Counted from the first letter of the stretch, positions 12,694 through 25,682 are shown. The stretch is DNA of 64,000 nucleotides from Didymodactylos carnosus (GCA_905250885.1 CAJNOQ010000040.1:27732-91731); one strand, 5' to 3'. Program-made: numbers and translations. Notes: a model not told the origin generated them from the letters alone.

Positions 12694-13768
12694 GATACCC
12701 AAAATTATGAGTAGACGTTATCGATGATATCTAGTGAAAGATATAACTTTTATTTCTAGAAAACCATTAGTGATACACTTAATGATGACCTTTTACTCTA
12801 CTATGTATTAATTCAATTTATCGAATTACTAAAATTTTATTTGATGATAGAAAAACTAACAAATGTATAAGGTTAAGGTGCTCGGTTAAATTATTTTTTG
12901 TTTGCTTTATAAAATCAATATTTAGGACATACAATCTGTTTTTGATTAGACAATAAAATCTTTTCCAGTTACAAAAAAAAAAACTAATGTAGTTATACAT
13001 ATCAATACAAATGTGAGATAATCTATATATATTTACAAAATTATAGTGAAATTAAGATTAATATATCCGGTTGAACAGCAAATGCATGAATTGTGTTATG
13101 TTTTTTCCTAAATGTTGCTACTCGTTTTAAGTATATTGAAGTGAAGTATAAAATTAATCATTCTTTTCGAACAATCAGAGTATATTAAATCAAGAATGCT
13201 CAATAGCCGTTTAATATTCTGTTTTTGTGTTTATTGTTCATGATTGACATCACTGTTAATGTATGTTGTTTTATTCCCTTCAGGCTTTAATTTATAGTCT
13301 TTTGAGCTTTTAGCCGCCTGATCAATAGACTCACTATTTTCATTTCAAGTGATGTTAATCCTATTATCATATGAGAAAGCGAAAAAAAAAAGGTCAACAC
13401 CATTTTTAATTAGTGAAACATGACAGTAGCAGGTATACTGTTTAACAGTTTATATATGATATTCCTTGTTGCTGTTAGATATATATGCCTGATCAAACAT
13501 AAATAACTGGTGTAAAACATAATTATTTGAAGGTCATATAATCATCATCATCATTGAACAAAATAAAGATAATGACTGCAGAATAAATTTGTTCTCTTTC
13601 ATCAGTTAAAAAAGTATATTTGATGTGAGAGAAAAGCGGTTGTTGTACGTTGAAGTTTTTCTATTAGTACACCTTTTAGTAAAAGTTAATCATTGTTCAT
13701 AATTTTTCTAGAAGACTTTTTGATATATGTTGATGATGAGTGATCATTGACTAAGATACGCTTTGAAA

Positions 13769-16700
13769 ATGACTTACAAGCATGATTGGTGGCTCAAAAC
13801 TTGGCTTATTGCGGCTCTGTGTTCCTTTACTGTTCAATTTGATCCAGGTAAACGTTTTTACCCACAAGTATTATTGCCTAAAGGAAATAATGATCTCTCT
13901 TCTAGATACATGTCAACAACCAATTGGATTGGAAAATAAAATATTAAATAGTGCATTTAGTGCTAGTAGTATAGCCAACAAGAATACACAGCCACACTAT
14001 GCAAGGTAAGCAAAAAAGTTGACAGAATAGAAAACCAATTTATATTTTGTTATTTATAGAATTCGTTCTGAAACAAACGGCTGGTGTCCATCTCGTCTAA
14101 TAACATCAGACACATATGAATATTTGGAGATTAATTTGATAAATTTAACGATCATAACTCTTTTGGAAATCCAAGGTGGTGGTCAATTGATGGTATGTTT
14201 AAATTTAATAATAATAGTTGTATGTCATATTCTTTTATTTTCTAAACAAAATTTAGAATGAACAATTTGCTGATAATTTTCGATTAGAATATAAACGTCA
14301 TGAAAATATGACATGGATTAAATATAAGAGTTTTACTGGTCAAGAGGTAATTACACATAATAAGTAGTTATCTTTTTGTATTGAAATGTTATTTGATTAC
14401 TTTTTTATTTAGAAATTAAGTGGAAATATAAATAGTTATATACCGGCTATGCGAGAAATTCTTCCAATAATTGTTGCACGAAAAATACGAATTATACCAT
14501 TAACCGATATACCGAAAAAAGTTTGCATTCGTTTAGAATTGTATGGTTGCCTATCTACAGGTCTAGAAAGAGAAAACTTCACAAAAAAACATATTTATAC
14601 TTACTTCAATTCATTTTCTATTGCTAGATGATTTATTATCATATTCTATGCCCCAGGGAGACAAGAGAGGATTTGATGTGCTATTTATTGATAATACCTA
14701 TGATGGTAAAAATTCAAATGGAACATTAATAGGTAGGACTAATTGATAAATCAATAAAAAGAAATCAATTAATTGTTTCTATTATTCTCAGATGGTTTGG
14801 GTCAGTTAACTGATGGTGTATTGGGTGCAGACAATTATTTAGCCGATGGTGGAATGGGAAAGCCTGGTTACGATTGGATTGGTTGGAAGAAAAGTCCAAA
14901 ACGAATATCATCCGTTGATATTATATTTAATTTTGATCATCCGAGAAATTTTTCATTAATAAAATTTTATACGAATAATATGTTTTCGAAAGACATTAGT
15001 CTATTTAACAGTGTGATAATTGCTACAAGTTTAGATGGTTTAAAATTTGAACCGAAATTAGTTTATCGTTCAATACGTCAAGATCATTCGAGTATGAAAT
15101 CAAGATTCGTCGAAGTACCATTAAAATTTTTAATTGGGAAAATTCTTAAAATAACATTATCATTCAATAAAAAATGGATATTGATTAGTGAAGTAAAATT
15201 TGAATCTACAGTTATTATATCAAATACGATTCGTCATACAAGCACTGTTGGAAGTTTATCGCCTGTTATTGCTGAAGGTAAGTGATACGTAACCAATGTT
15301 ATTTACAATTGATAAAAATATGCTTATTTCACGATCAGATCAACTATTAAACAAGCTTCAACAATTAAAATATTTACTTATATCGTTCATTGGATTAATT
15401 GTATCAATCATAATATTAATCTTTTGCTCTTTTCGATGTATACAAAATTGTAAACACAAACAATTAAATAAGTCAGTCATTTTCTTCTTACGCTATTCTT
15501 ACATATCACCAATCATATTTTCTTATATTGTTTGAATAGAATGAGTACTCATTTGGGATATACACCAATTTCATTGAAATTTTCACGTGATAAAACTGGA
15601 TGTTGTTATAATACGAATGGTTGCTCATTGTCTTGTATGTACAGTCGAAAATAAAAGAGAGAGCATTTGAAAATATGTGTGTTTTTCCTTAGCTGATGGT
15701 AATTCAACATGTAGTATATCGAACTCAGATATTAGACAAAATAATTCTCCTCAACATACTCTTTTGATTTCTACGACAACATCATCAAATAATACTTTAA
15801 AGGATACAATCCATCAGACATCAACAAATCCATACTTGACCGCAATAACTGATTATGAAAACGATAACATGATTGTAAGAATATCTTTTATTTTCAAAAT
15901 ATCTCTTTTCATTATTTTGTTGTCTTTCTTTTTTCTTTTTTTTTTTTTATAGACAAATCCATATGCTTCCATTGATGTGTGTCCAAACAATAAAGAAACA
16001 GTAGATGAAGCAACAAATATTCAAGGACCATGTGGAAATTCTACATATGAAATGAAATTAGATGCTAGAACCATACCATCTCCATTGCTAGTCATCAATG
16101 ATGAACAACTTATTGTTGAAGAAAAATTTGGACACGGTACTTTTGGAATGGTAAGTGTTTCATAAAATTTTTAGTTTTATATTGAACTATTCGATTATTC
16201 ATTCAGATATTTCGTGGCTACGTTTTTCTCAGACATCCGGAAGATACATTGAAATCAGTTTTAATAAAATCTCTTAGTACCAATGGTAATGATGAAGCAA
16301 AGTAAGTTATTATCAACTGTAAAGTATTGATTGACTGATATTAATCATTAATTATTTTAATAGAAAATGTTATGAAAAAGAGTATGAAATATTTGGTCAA
16401 ATAAAACATATAAATATTGCCAATTTACTTTGTTATACAACAAAAAATAACTATTTTGTCATGGAACATAGTGATCTGGGTGATCTTTATACATTTTTAT
16501 CTATCTCATCACATGAGCAAAAAAGTGTATCGTAAGACGAAAACTGTTCTAATTGTTGTTATTATAAAATAAATGATACATATATTTTTAGTATGAACAT
16601 TCGTCTTTTATTAACAAATCAAATAGCGGATGCCATGTGTTATTTGGAATCTAAAAATATTGCTCATCGTGATTTGAGTGCAAGAAATTGTCTTATCTAT

Positions 16701-17185
16701 CCAGAATTTGAATTAAAAATAACAAATTCAGCTATGGCATCACCTCAATTCAAATCACACTATTATCAAATGAAAGACAATTTATATCCGTTACGCTGGA
16801 TTTCACCAGAGTCTATTGCAAATGTATGTAAGATGTTTCTGAGTCTGAATTGATTAATTCTCATCGTATCATTTTTTTTAATGCGTAGACTCAATTTACG
16901 TCTCAATCTGATGTATGGGCATTTGGTATTTGTTTATGGGAAATAATGACCGATTGTAGCACCATGCCATATTCAACATTGTCAGATGAAGAAGTGCTAT
17001 ACTGGCTACTGACCATGTCAAACTCACCGATAAAAAAGAGTGGTCTACAATTATCAAGACCAATATGTATGTCAAAAGAACTACTTGATTTAATGTCAGA
17101 ATGTTGGAGAGCTTACCAAGATCGACCAACATTTAAAGAAATTCATACATTTTTAAATAAACGAACAGATGGAATGGTGTTATGA
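13769..17185 (+). CDS. Discoidin domain receptor-like tyrosine kinase receptor, predicted pseudokinase
   Basis: 15 exons: 13769-13847, 13906-14005, 14060-14192, 14257-14346, 14413-14560, 14628-14732, 14792-15277, 15339-15471, 15540-15634, 15693-15874, 15953-16150, 16207-16301, 16364-16531, 16592-16823, 16889-17185. They sum to 2541 nt, 846 residues, close to human DDR2 (855). Order: hydrophobic signal (WLIAALCSFTV), discoidin domain about 29-180 (ends LELYGC), DS-like domain 185-375 (GLGQLTDGVLG, GYDWIGW), transmembrane helix about 393-412, juxtamembrane region with NPY at 502-504 and 519-521, kinase domain about 570-838. Kinase motifs: glycine loop FGHGTFG, beta-3 Lys604, helix-C Glu621, HRD 696-698 and SDVWAFG are present, but DFG is NSA (716-718). 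DDRs bind collagen; by family this one would sit in the plasma membrane. Loss of the DFG Asp predicts little or no catalysis. Confidence 0.93.
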
Positions 17186-17675
17186 TGGCATATACTGAAG
17201 AAACAATTTTACTACGTATTTTGTTATAATTTTTATTGTTGTTTTCATTTTTAATGTTTATTTGTAACAAAAAATATATATATACTTGTTGTTTTAGTGT
17301 GTAAACAAAGCATATTTAGATCTGATTTCAATTTGGATCTTCAAATCGATTTTTTCAATCTCAACTTATCTAAAAATATTCTTTATAAGTCTATAGAAAT
17401 AAAAAATACAAAATTCAATCAATATTTCGTTAAAGAACAAATAAAATGACGAAATAACTCTTTAAAGAGTATCATTTAACTTATTAGCGATTTTAATGTG
17501 TTCTTTTTTTCTCCCGCATTCAAAAAGTAAATTTTAAAAAACATCTTTTGTCTGAAATCTGATTGTTGATTTTATTTTTTTGTTTTCATCTATTTACATT
17601 AAATTACTTTACAAAACGCATAGTTAAATAAACTCTGTGAAAGTATTGTTAAGCAGATTGTCGTTAACTCGTTAA

Positions 17676-18191
17676 ATGTATTTTTCAGCTTTAGCAGTGT
17701 CGTTTTGTGCTGTGCTTTTTCTCTTTTATGCAGGTTAGTGAACTGGTTCATTTTATACTAGTTTTGCTTCATGAGTTGATATTTCTCTGATTAGAACATG
17801 GAACGGCTCTGTTTAATGTGATATGCTATGAATGTGAAAATTGTACAGATCCATTTAGTAATACTTCTTCATCACTTCGCATTACCTCTTTATGCAATGC
17901 ATGTTATGTATGTATCTTATTATATTGATAGATTATTCATTTTTGAATTTACTTTTTTTTCTGTTTTATTAATAGAAACTTGCGATTGGTGTTGCTTATG
18001 CGCCATCGCCGTATATAATAAGAAAATGTGTATCTGCATGCTTAGAGGCTAATCAAGCATTTGGTGGCGGATCGGTTATTGCAAGTTGTTGTGCAACAAA
18101 TTTATGTAATTTGGGAAGTACAATACAAAATTCAATCATCAGTATTGTAATACTACTATTATTCGTACAATTATTCAAAATTTATGGATAA
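17676..18191 (+). CDS. Ly6/uPAR-like three-finger protein, predicted GPI-anchored
   Basis: Three exons: 17676-17733, 17795-17907, 17976-18191; 387 nt, 128 residues. Starts with a signal peptide (MYFSALAVSFCAVLFLFYAG). The mature part opens with CYECENC and continues with CNAC, KCVSACLEA and closes with CCATNLCN, the C-terminal CC...CN signature of the Ly6/three-finger fold. A hydrophobic tail (SIISIVILLLFVQLF) at the very end fits a GPI-attachment signal. AATAAA at 18237-18242 follows the stop by about 45 bp. It lies 490 bp downstream of the receptor on the same strand with its own signal peptide, so it is a separate gene. Its ligand or receptor cannot be read from sequence. Confidence 0.88.
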
Positions 18192-20547
18192 TTTTACGAT
18201 CAATTGATCACGTTAACAATTGGATTAATCATGAACAATAAAAGGTTATGTTCAGCTAGTGGAAAAATAGAAGAAAAACAAGGGAATCTTTTCTCTTGCC
18301 TACCACCTTCTAGCCTTAACTGAGATTGAAATGAAACTAAAATCGAGTTTTGTCACTGATTAGTTGAAGAAATGATATTAGTATTAAGAGTTCAAGTTGT
18401 AAGAGCAAGAAAAATCATTTACATTTTTGCTATTGAATAGCAAAAAAATGAATACAAAAAATAAATACAAAGAAAAATCTATGCTCTGCTTTTAAATTTT
18501 GAATTCTATAATATATCATGAAAACTTGTAACTTCAGTATTAAATGCATCTGCTACAAAAAATTTACCTATCACAAATTCTGAACACTAAACATGACTAC
18601 ACATTCTTTATCAATGTATTCTTGTGGATAGTAAGAAATTGAGACGGATAATTTTTTGAAATTAAAATTCTCACAGTCTTCAAAGAACATGACTAATTAC
18701 TCAATACTCACATAACGGTGATGGCATCTGTATAAATTTTGTTGAGCAGGAGTACTATTGAACAGATCTTCACAATCTCCACTTTGATAACAACTAACAA
18801 CTAATACTATATTGACAAAGATTAAATTATAGACAGTGACCAGAACAATAATTATCGGATACTATCAGCTTCTTGATTTGACTTCTTTAATCCAGTATCT
18901 AGTCGTGGTTTATTAGAAAAAAATTTCATCAGTCAGATCGAACAGAATATTTTCAACCTCGATGCCCCAATGCTGAAAGAAATCATAACCTAAATTCTTC
19001 TTTTCTTGTTCTATACATATGTTTGAATCGAAATTCACTTATTGGAGTCTCTTATATGATGTATCTGAACTTTTAATAGGTCTTGTCTGGTCGATAATCT
19101 CAAAGATAACTCGGGCAGCCTCCTAACAGAATCTCTCGTGACTTTTGGCCAGAAATCAACAGTTAGCCGACACATTAATCATTGATTACTTACGGAAACA
19201 AATAATTAAGATCTTTTTTGAAATTTTTTGTTCTGATGGAAAATAAATCGTTGTACTTTCTACGCAATGAGTAAGTTTTATAAATCTGTTTTATAGTGAA
19301 TATTATTCTTTAGAAAAAGACATCTCTATGCGTGAGATTCAAAATACATTAGGTTTTTTCATATGACGCTTTAAAGTTTTTCAAGCTATTTTGAAAAAGA
19401 TTTTAGAAGGCTAAACGGGAGCTTTTGTCCACGTATTCAAAAAAAATTTCAGGAAAATAGGCGTTCGTAACATTCTATTTTTGTATTATCAAACAAAATA
19501 AAATGATTAACAGCAATTAAACAATATACAATGACTGATAGATATTATAGTCGCTCACTCCATTATCGAAACAAATAACAAACGTATCAGCTGAACTAGG
19601 AATAGTAACGAATTACCTTCAGAATGGTCTGAAACGAAAAGAATTATAGTTAAAAAGATGTTAAAATAAAAAACCCGAAATCCGATTTCTAGTCATATAT
19701 TTAGAATAAAGTATACTATGGTAGGATTTGTTTGTAGTAATATATTTAAAGTAAAAATTATTTCCGATTTCAGTAGCAACCGAAGAAAACTGCCTTAAGT
19801 GTAAACTTTTTGAAAATTCAGATAATTTAGGTGAAATTTCACCCCTGGGCATCCTTCCAGCTGTCCATGATCTTCCAGTCAAATATTTTTGAGCTTTTAA
19901 TTAGATCTTAGTTACTGATAAAAGTTTGTAAGTTATTAGCAAAGTAATAATAAGTAGAAAAGAATTATCAGACTAAAACGTAAACAGAGAGAGGGTGATG
20001 TTCCTTTGTTAGTTAAAATGAAGAATATTTAGAACAATAGTTTTTCAATAATCACTGGATGACTCAATGATTTCCTACATATTTTGATGATGATGTTGAA
20101 AGTAATTGATAGAGGCTGTAGCAAAGTTCCAAATACGTGTGAACGACGATGTAGTAAATGCACTCGTTGATATACTCACGATTAGATATAAGAGAATAAA
20201 GATGGTATACAATCATTTCATTTTTATATTGTTTGAAAATGATATATGATATCAGGAAAACACTTTAATTTGAAATAAACGTCTTTTTATTGTTTAGTCT
20301 ATGATGATGTACACTAGTACACAAAAAAATATATCTTACTCGGCCACTGCGATAATTGTTAACATTTTCATTCACTTATGTCCATCAGTTTTACGAATAA
20401 TTTGTCAAATTGTTTTCTTACAATTGATGATGGAACAACTTTCAAATGAATACATATTAATTCAAAACAATTTATTGATGAATTTGGCCAATTAACTTTT
20501 GCCATTTCTCTGTGATCAAATATAAACCGATATAAAACAATATTTTA
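18192..20547. other. Intergenic region, no gene seen
   Basis: AT-rich, with the Ly6 poly(A) signal at its left end. The open frames at 19661-19882 (-) and 20301-20495 (+) have no splice context or recognisable motif. Confidence 0.6.
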
Positions 20548-23304
20548 TTAAAAAGTTAACACAAACCGATAGAAATCATTGTGTAAGCAACCAGGAGGTT
20601 GTAAACTAAAGTAAGATTGATGTAAACGGAGTGTATCGTTCTGAAATCTAGAAATATATAGTATTTCACGTATCATTCTCAATTTTAACATACATTATTT
20701 TCTTCCATCCATAGAGTGTAATTATATGTAAAATGATCATCAGCTACGGTATAGGATGTATAACCATTCTGTAGTTGTTTAAGACATTCTAATTCAAAAT
20801 CATGAATCTAGAAATATATATATTAAAAATAATCTCCTAATACATTAAATAACAGATTATTTGTATTTATTACTTTTTGATAGGCTAATTTTGTTGAATT
20901 TGATGATACTTCAACGTGTTCACTTGTCCATGTTTGCATTAATGCTGGTGTACATATGATACCACGTTTTCTATCGGTAAACACAAAATGAGCAAGACCC
21001 GGAAATTCATTGTAACAACTGTTTGTTAAAGAAAACAAGTTTTCTTTTTTATCTTTAACTGAATTATTATTTATTAACAATTTTTCATTAAAAAGGATAC
21101 AAACTCATGGTAATATTTCGTTGTGCTTTGACTTCTATAAAACTGAAACAATCTTGTAATTGTTTCGTTAATTTGTATTTAATATTTGCTGTTATTTCTG
21201 AATATGCACCAAAATTAAAAATTGGTTGATTTTTTATACGTGACCGTCCAGTATCATCATTATCTAATGTATCAGTAAAAATAGGTTCCATTTGTAATAC
21301 TTCCTTATTTTTATCATCCGTAATCAAATATTCATTTGAATCAAAAAATAAATCGCGAAATAATTTTGTAGCCGTACGACTTATGTGAGTCAAATGTGGC
21401 GTTATTCGCTCACTAAAATAATTTAACTTTCATTTATTTGTGTGTGTGAGACTGAAATTTACGTACTATGTAGCTGAAACAACAGTATTATTCAATATTT
21501 GAGTAAATAATGTATTCAACTTTTCGGACATGAGTACCGATTGTGTTCTGGATGCTTCAAGCTAATGAATTGAAATGTGTGTAGATAACAAATTTAATAT
21601 ATAAGATCTACCGCATTAAACATACATTTTTTTTTACAATATCATAACCTTCAATAACTCGAACAAGATAGGCCATCTGATCCAATAATTTTGATTCTGG
21701 GATAATTTGTTGTAAAATACAACCATCTACTAAACTGGTTAGTTCATACAAATTTGTTGATAAGGCCGATGTTTTCCACTAGATAAAAGATCAATTTGAC
21801 AGTTCATAGGAGATGGTACAATAGGAATACGATGATATTTACTTCTATTAAGGATAATACACTTATTTCATTTGTCAACGGTATTGTTAATAACATAAAT
21901 GGTGCACAATTACTTTTTGTCGTTTTTAAAAAGACCGTTTCTGAGCCATGTAATTTATACGCATTTTCAAAATGAATTATTGGCACAGATTTTGACTAAA
22001 ATTGATTAGTGATATGTAAAAAACAACAAAAACAACAATAACTTTTAAACATACTCGTTGCGGTACATTTGGAATTAAAGTACCAAGTGTGCTGTCGGTA
22101 GTATCGTGCGAGAAGGATGCTCTTATGTTCTATATCAAGATAAATGTAATTAAATATCTAATATAGAATTATCCTATGTTCACTAGTATATACCGATGAT
22201 GTGCCTTTCGTCAAAGTTTCATCTTTCCATTTGTACTTATGAGCAATGACGGCACTATCCTTTAACTCTGTAAATTGACTTCTAATTTGACGACTAGAGT
22301 TATTTAATAGTAATAAAAATAAATCAGCAGAACTTGGACGACACCAATCAGAGCTAAAAGAAAACAAAAAATTTAACTTTATATTAACAAATATAAAATA
22401 TTATTAACATACCTCGTTTGAAAATAGACAATTTTATCTCTACAACATATAATCATAATTGATGGTTGTGTCTCTAACCATAATTGAATTTCTTTGGCTA
22501 ATAAAATGAATGATTCTACACAATGTTGTTTCACTAATGAATTCATATATAAATATTCACAACTCTAAAAATTTAAATGAGAAAAATCATGAATATTAGT
22601 TAATTATAAATTGTACTTCAAATAAATAAGCTTGATTTGAATTAATATCATTGAGAAATAGTTGTATAGCTGCTGATATTCGAACTGATATTAAATCTCC
22701 AATGATTGGTTCATTATTCGATTTACTAAATATTATATAGAATACATACACAATTTAATTTTAATATATTATAAAAACTAACTTGAATGGAAGTACGCCA
22801 AGATGAAATTTAATTAGAGCTAATAATAAATTAATTACTTTTTGTATAATAATAGTGTCAAATGATGAATCAGCCATACACAAAATAGTGTCATATTTTA
22901 ACTAAAATGAAACAAATAAAAAGTGAATGATTTTTCTAAAGTAAAATTAGATACCCGTTCAAAAAATATTTGAATTCCAGAGTCAAGTGTAACTGAATGT
23001 AGTGGATTATTTCTCTCTTGTGTTTGATCATATGAATTAATGAGTACCGCTAATTGTAGAGAAATGATATCATCAAATTGCATTAAATTTTCTTCTCCTC
23101 CATTATCATATCCCGATTCATTCTAAATTTTAAACACATGTATAGTTTTTAAATAAAAACAAATAAATTAACATAATTAAAACACACTTGAGTATAACGT
23201 GTACTGAAACATTGTTGCAAATAGACAAGAAGATCATCCGTGATAAAACGGTATACAACGGTTCTATTAGTGCCAAAAATAAATAAACCAAATAAACGTT
23301 TCAT
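20548..23304 (-). CDS. HPS1: Hermansky-Pudlak syndrome 1 protein homologue (BLOC-3 subunit)
   Basis: 14 exons on the minus strand, from the ATG: 23188-23304, 22955-23122, 22783-22901, 22617-22725, 22413-22564, 22194-22353, 22055-22129, 21843-21995, 21626-21778, 21467-21561, 21101-21412, 20874-21018, 20694-20807, 20548-20640. They total 1965 nt, 654 residues (human HPS1 is 700), all phases matching. HPS1-specific similarity: CRPSSADLFLLLL (human LRPADLLALILLV region), KAQRNITM followed by EFPGLAHFVFTDR (human SRRNITM...DFPGLVHFIYVDR), and QNGYTSYTVADDHFTYNY near the C-terminus. With HPS4, HPS1 forms BLOC-3, the exchange factor for Rab32/Rab38 in lysosome-related organelle traffic. The 82-nt intron at 21019-21100 was chosen because it leaves the same five-residue spacing as human. 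A minus-strand AATAAA overlaps the stop codon. Confidence 0.92.
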
Positions 23305-23906
23305 GTTTTGAAAATGATAATAACGTAATAAACGTTTGTTTTCGTTTGATAGTAAATGATGTCACCTGTAAACTATGTGATCTGATAACAGCAGTACTCT
23401 CTATATTTATTTTTTAAAAAAAAAAATGTTTTAGACGTTGTTTTTATGTAATAATTTAATTTGATGAATAAAATTATTTTTTTTGATGATACAAGTGAAT
23501 AGCGATAAACTTGCTGAATGAAATACTTTTTAGGCTTATCTACCGTTATTTTACAAACACTTTTCTAGGTACGAGGAACGCAGAAAAAACGGATTTATGT
23601 TCTAGTTTTATTTTGATCATAGAAGAATAGTTTTATGCAGAATGGGGGACGTTTTTTCACTTAAATTATGATTTTCATGATCGAGTAACATATAAAACTA
23701 ATTATTCAAAAGACCTTCCGAGTAGATCTCTACTCTTATTTATGCAGTCCAAGATGACTCTGTTGCATGTATACATATTTGTATGAATTACGTTGCTAAG
23801 TATGTTACCTCAATCGATGATCACATCGTAACTACTGTATGTTACAAAGATAAGGCACGTGACTATTTTTAAAATATATTAGGGGGAGCGGATCATTATA
23901 TGCATT
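23305..23906. other. Gap between HPS1 and the next minus-strand gene
   Basis: 600 bp; nothing coding is visible. It must hold the HPS1 5' UTR and promoter and the 3' end of the membrane-protein gene. A poly-A tract lies near 23411. Confidence 0.5.
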
Positions 23907-24614
23907 TTATTTAGAAGGCTTTATACTGACGAAAATAATAGCAAGAATAAACAAAATAATGAAAATTAATAGATGAATAACAATCTCTTTTGGAAATCTG
24001 CTGAGACGTTGATAATGATCGTCGTAGAGCATAACTTGTATTTCAGTAAGTTGAATATTTTCTCTTCGCACTGCAGCCGCAATAACTGCTGGATCGATAA
24101 GGGCAGCAAGGACTCCAGTGAGAACTGTGGCGTTCACAGGGATGGTGTAAAATCTATTAATCATACCACCGAGCTGTCCTCGTTGCACTTGTCTCATAAG
24201 ATCTGGATTAATAAGAACTCGATTGAATCTAAAGATGGCAATGTTGTAGATGGATAATGCAATATAAAGAACGGAGAGTACAAATGGAATGGCAGCGTAT
24301 CCTTTTGTGTAAATGCTTGCGATGCCAAAACCGAAACAGAGAAGAATGGCAAGTAGCACTATATAACGATATAAGAAAAAATGACCACCACGCATTGAAC
24401 GCTTGTTTTTCCCGCTCATTTGATGATTAATTTGATTCATATTGCGTACAACATGATTGTAGTTGGCGGGATATGTGTTGCGAATGAATACCTGTATAGT
24501 TGTGTCGCGAGGTTGACCCATTTCCATAGTCGTTTCCCGGGTCATAGCCACGAATCCATTGTTCTCTATAGTAGCTACCCCGACGGTGTTCTGTCGATGA
24601 AGCTGAGTCGTCAT
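23907..24614 (-). CDS. Intronless multi-pass membrane protein, unrecognised
   Basis: Uninterrupted frame of 235 residues, ATG at 24614. The N-terminal ~80 residues are hydrophilic, ending in a basic stretch (GKNKRSMRGG). Hydrophobic segments follow at about 83-103 (YRYIVLLAILLCFGFGIASI), 109-130 (AAIPFVLSVLYIALSIYNIA) and 211-231 (VIHLLIFIILFILAIIFVSI), with a weaker one around NATVLTGVLAALIDP. Three or four membrane passes are likely. Codons use G/C at third positions much more often than neighbouring genes, and there is no intron in a window where nearly all genes have several. A CCAAT/TATAAAG pair lies about 55-66 bp upstream. I do not recognise the family. A retrocopy, recent gene or transferred gene are all open. 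Confidence 0.75.
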   Translation of the reverse strand: MTTQLHRQNTVGVATIENNGFVAMTRETTMEMGQPRDTTIQVFIRNTYPANYNHVVRNMNQINHQMSGKNKRSMRGGHFFLYRYIVLLAILLCFGFGIASIYTKGYAAIPFVLSVLYIALSIYNIAIFRFNRVLINPDLMRQVQRGQLGGMINRFYTIPVNATVLTGVLAALIDPAVIAAAVRRENIQLTEIQVMLYDDHYQRLSRFPKEIVIHLLIFIILFILAIIFVSIKPSK

Positions 24615-24668
24615 GCCTTCAATTTTTCTTGTCGAGTTGCTTGTGTTGTGTCAAGCTGCGATTCTCTG

Positions 24669-24680
24669 CTTTATATTGGC
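24669..24680 (-). promoter_or_regulatory. Candidate TATA box with overlapping CCAAT
   Basis: On the minus strand the sequence reads GCCAATATAAAG, centred about 60 bp upstream of the ATG at 24614. The spacing suits a TATA box with a short 5' UTR. Motif only; no transcript evidence. Confidence 0.4.
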
Positions 24681-25515
24681 ATGTGGCATTACTGGAAAAG
24701 GCTAATGAATAATCCAATGCGTTGGAGGAGTGAATTAGTTCACAGAAGTGCTGTAGAAGGCATCTATTTATTCTCATTTTTTGGTTTTTTCCCACAAATG
24801 ATTTTTTTTCCAATTCAGCAAAAATTCAGCACTATGAAAACGATCGCTTGATGAACTGATTTCGCTTGAGGCTTGAGGCAAGAATCTTACAGCTTGGTAA
24901 TTACCAACAGAATTATACATGTGTACAATACCGAAATAATAATACATAACAAAAAATAATAATAAGACTTCACTATCGAATAAGACAAATTTACCTGTTG
25001 TTTGCTTAGTAAAAAAACTGAATAAAATTTTTCTGAATACATCATATTATGTTTAAGGGGCCCCCCCCTCAGAAATGGTGGTTTTCGGTCAACAAATCGG
25101 TTTTCAGATATGCACATGGAAAGATAGCCTGAAGTGTCTACTTCCGGAATCTGTATTGGTTTTGGTTACAAAAGTGGTTTTTCGGGGATTTTGAGTAAGT
25201 TTTCTAAGAGCCTCGAAAAAACGGGTCTTCAAATAATGGTTTTTTCCTAGATACTAATGCAATTAAAATTTTTCTGAAAACACAGCTTTGTAGAGCAAAC
25301 GTTTCTGATCAAAATAAGACTTCGCACAACTCTGTATGGTCTTGCGTCAAAAAGTTACAGGCATTTCCCTAGAAGTCCTAAAATCGAGTATTTCATAGAG
25401 CGTTTAATATAGCGTTTCCACTATATAAGAGTCACACCTGAAGTGTGTCCCAAGATTTTTAATAGCGGTTTGTCGTAGAGAGTTCATTCTTTTTTTGTTT
25501 AAAAGAGGAAAAGAA

Positions 25516-25682
25516 ACTACATCGACTGACCGACGTGGATTTTTGAACTAGGTCTTAGTTTTTTGTCAAACTGAGGATTTTTAGAAAATCTGGAAGGCTT
25601 TTTCGGGTTGTGGAGGTTGTTGGTTGCCTGGAAAATCAATAAAGGCTTAATTGAAAAATCGGCGCCGGCCAGTCGATGTAGT
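25516..25682. repeat. Short inverted-repeat element, about 165 bp
   Basis: CTACATCGACTGACCGACGT near 25517 is mirrored, with three or four mismatches over about 28 bp, by the sequence ending CCAGTCGATGTAG near 25681. The interior is about 110 bp. It looks like an old MITE; no clear target duplication. Confidence 0.55.

Larger units (their letters stand above)
5986..13768. other. Long AT-rich region without a supported gene
   Basis: Nearly 7.8 kb with stops in all frames at short intervals, many poly-A/T tracts and no run of spliceable conserved exons. It holds the microsatellites at 8258-8335 and an inverted-repeat element at 12594-12693, annotated separately. Short open frames here (for example minus strand 10527-10748) have no recognisable homology. 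As the upstream flank of the receptor gene at 13769 it may hold regulatory DNA or non-coding RNA, but nothing in the sequence proves that. Confidence 0.6.

Noticed and set aside
24420-24851. Plus-strand frame of 143 residues
   Set aside because: Antisense to the intronless membrane protein and its promoter; composition not protein-like.
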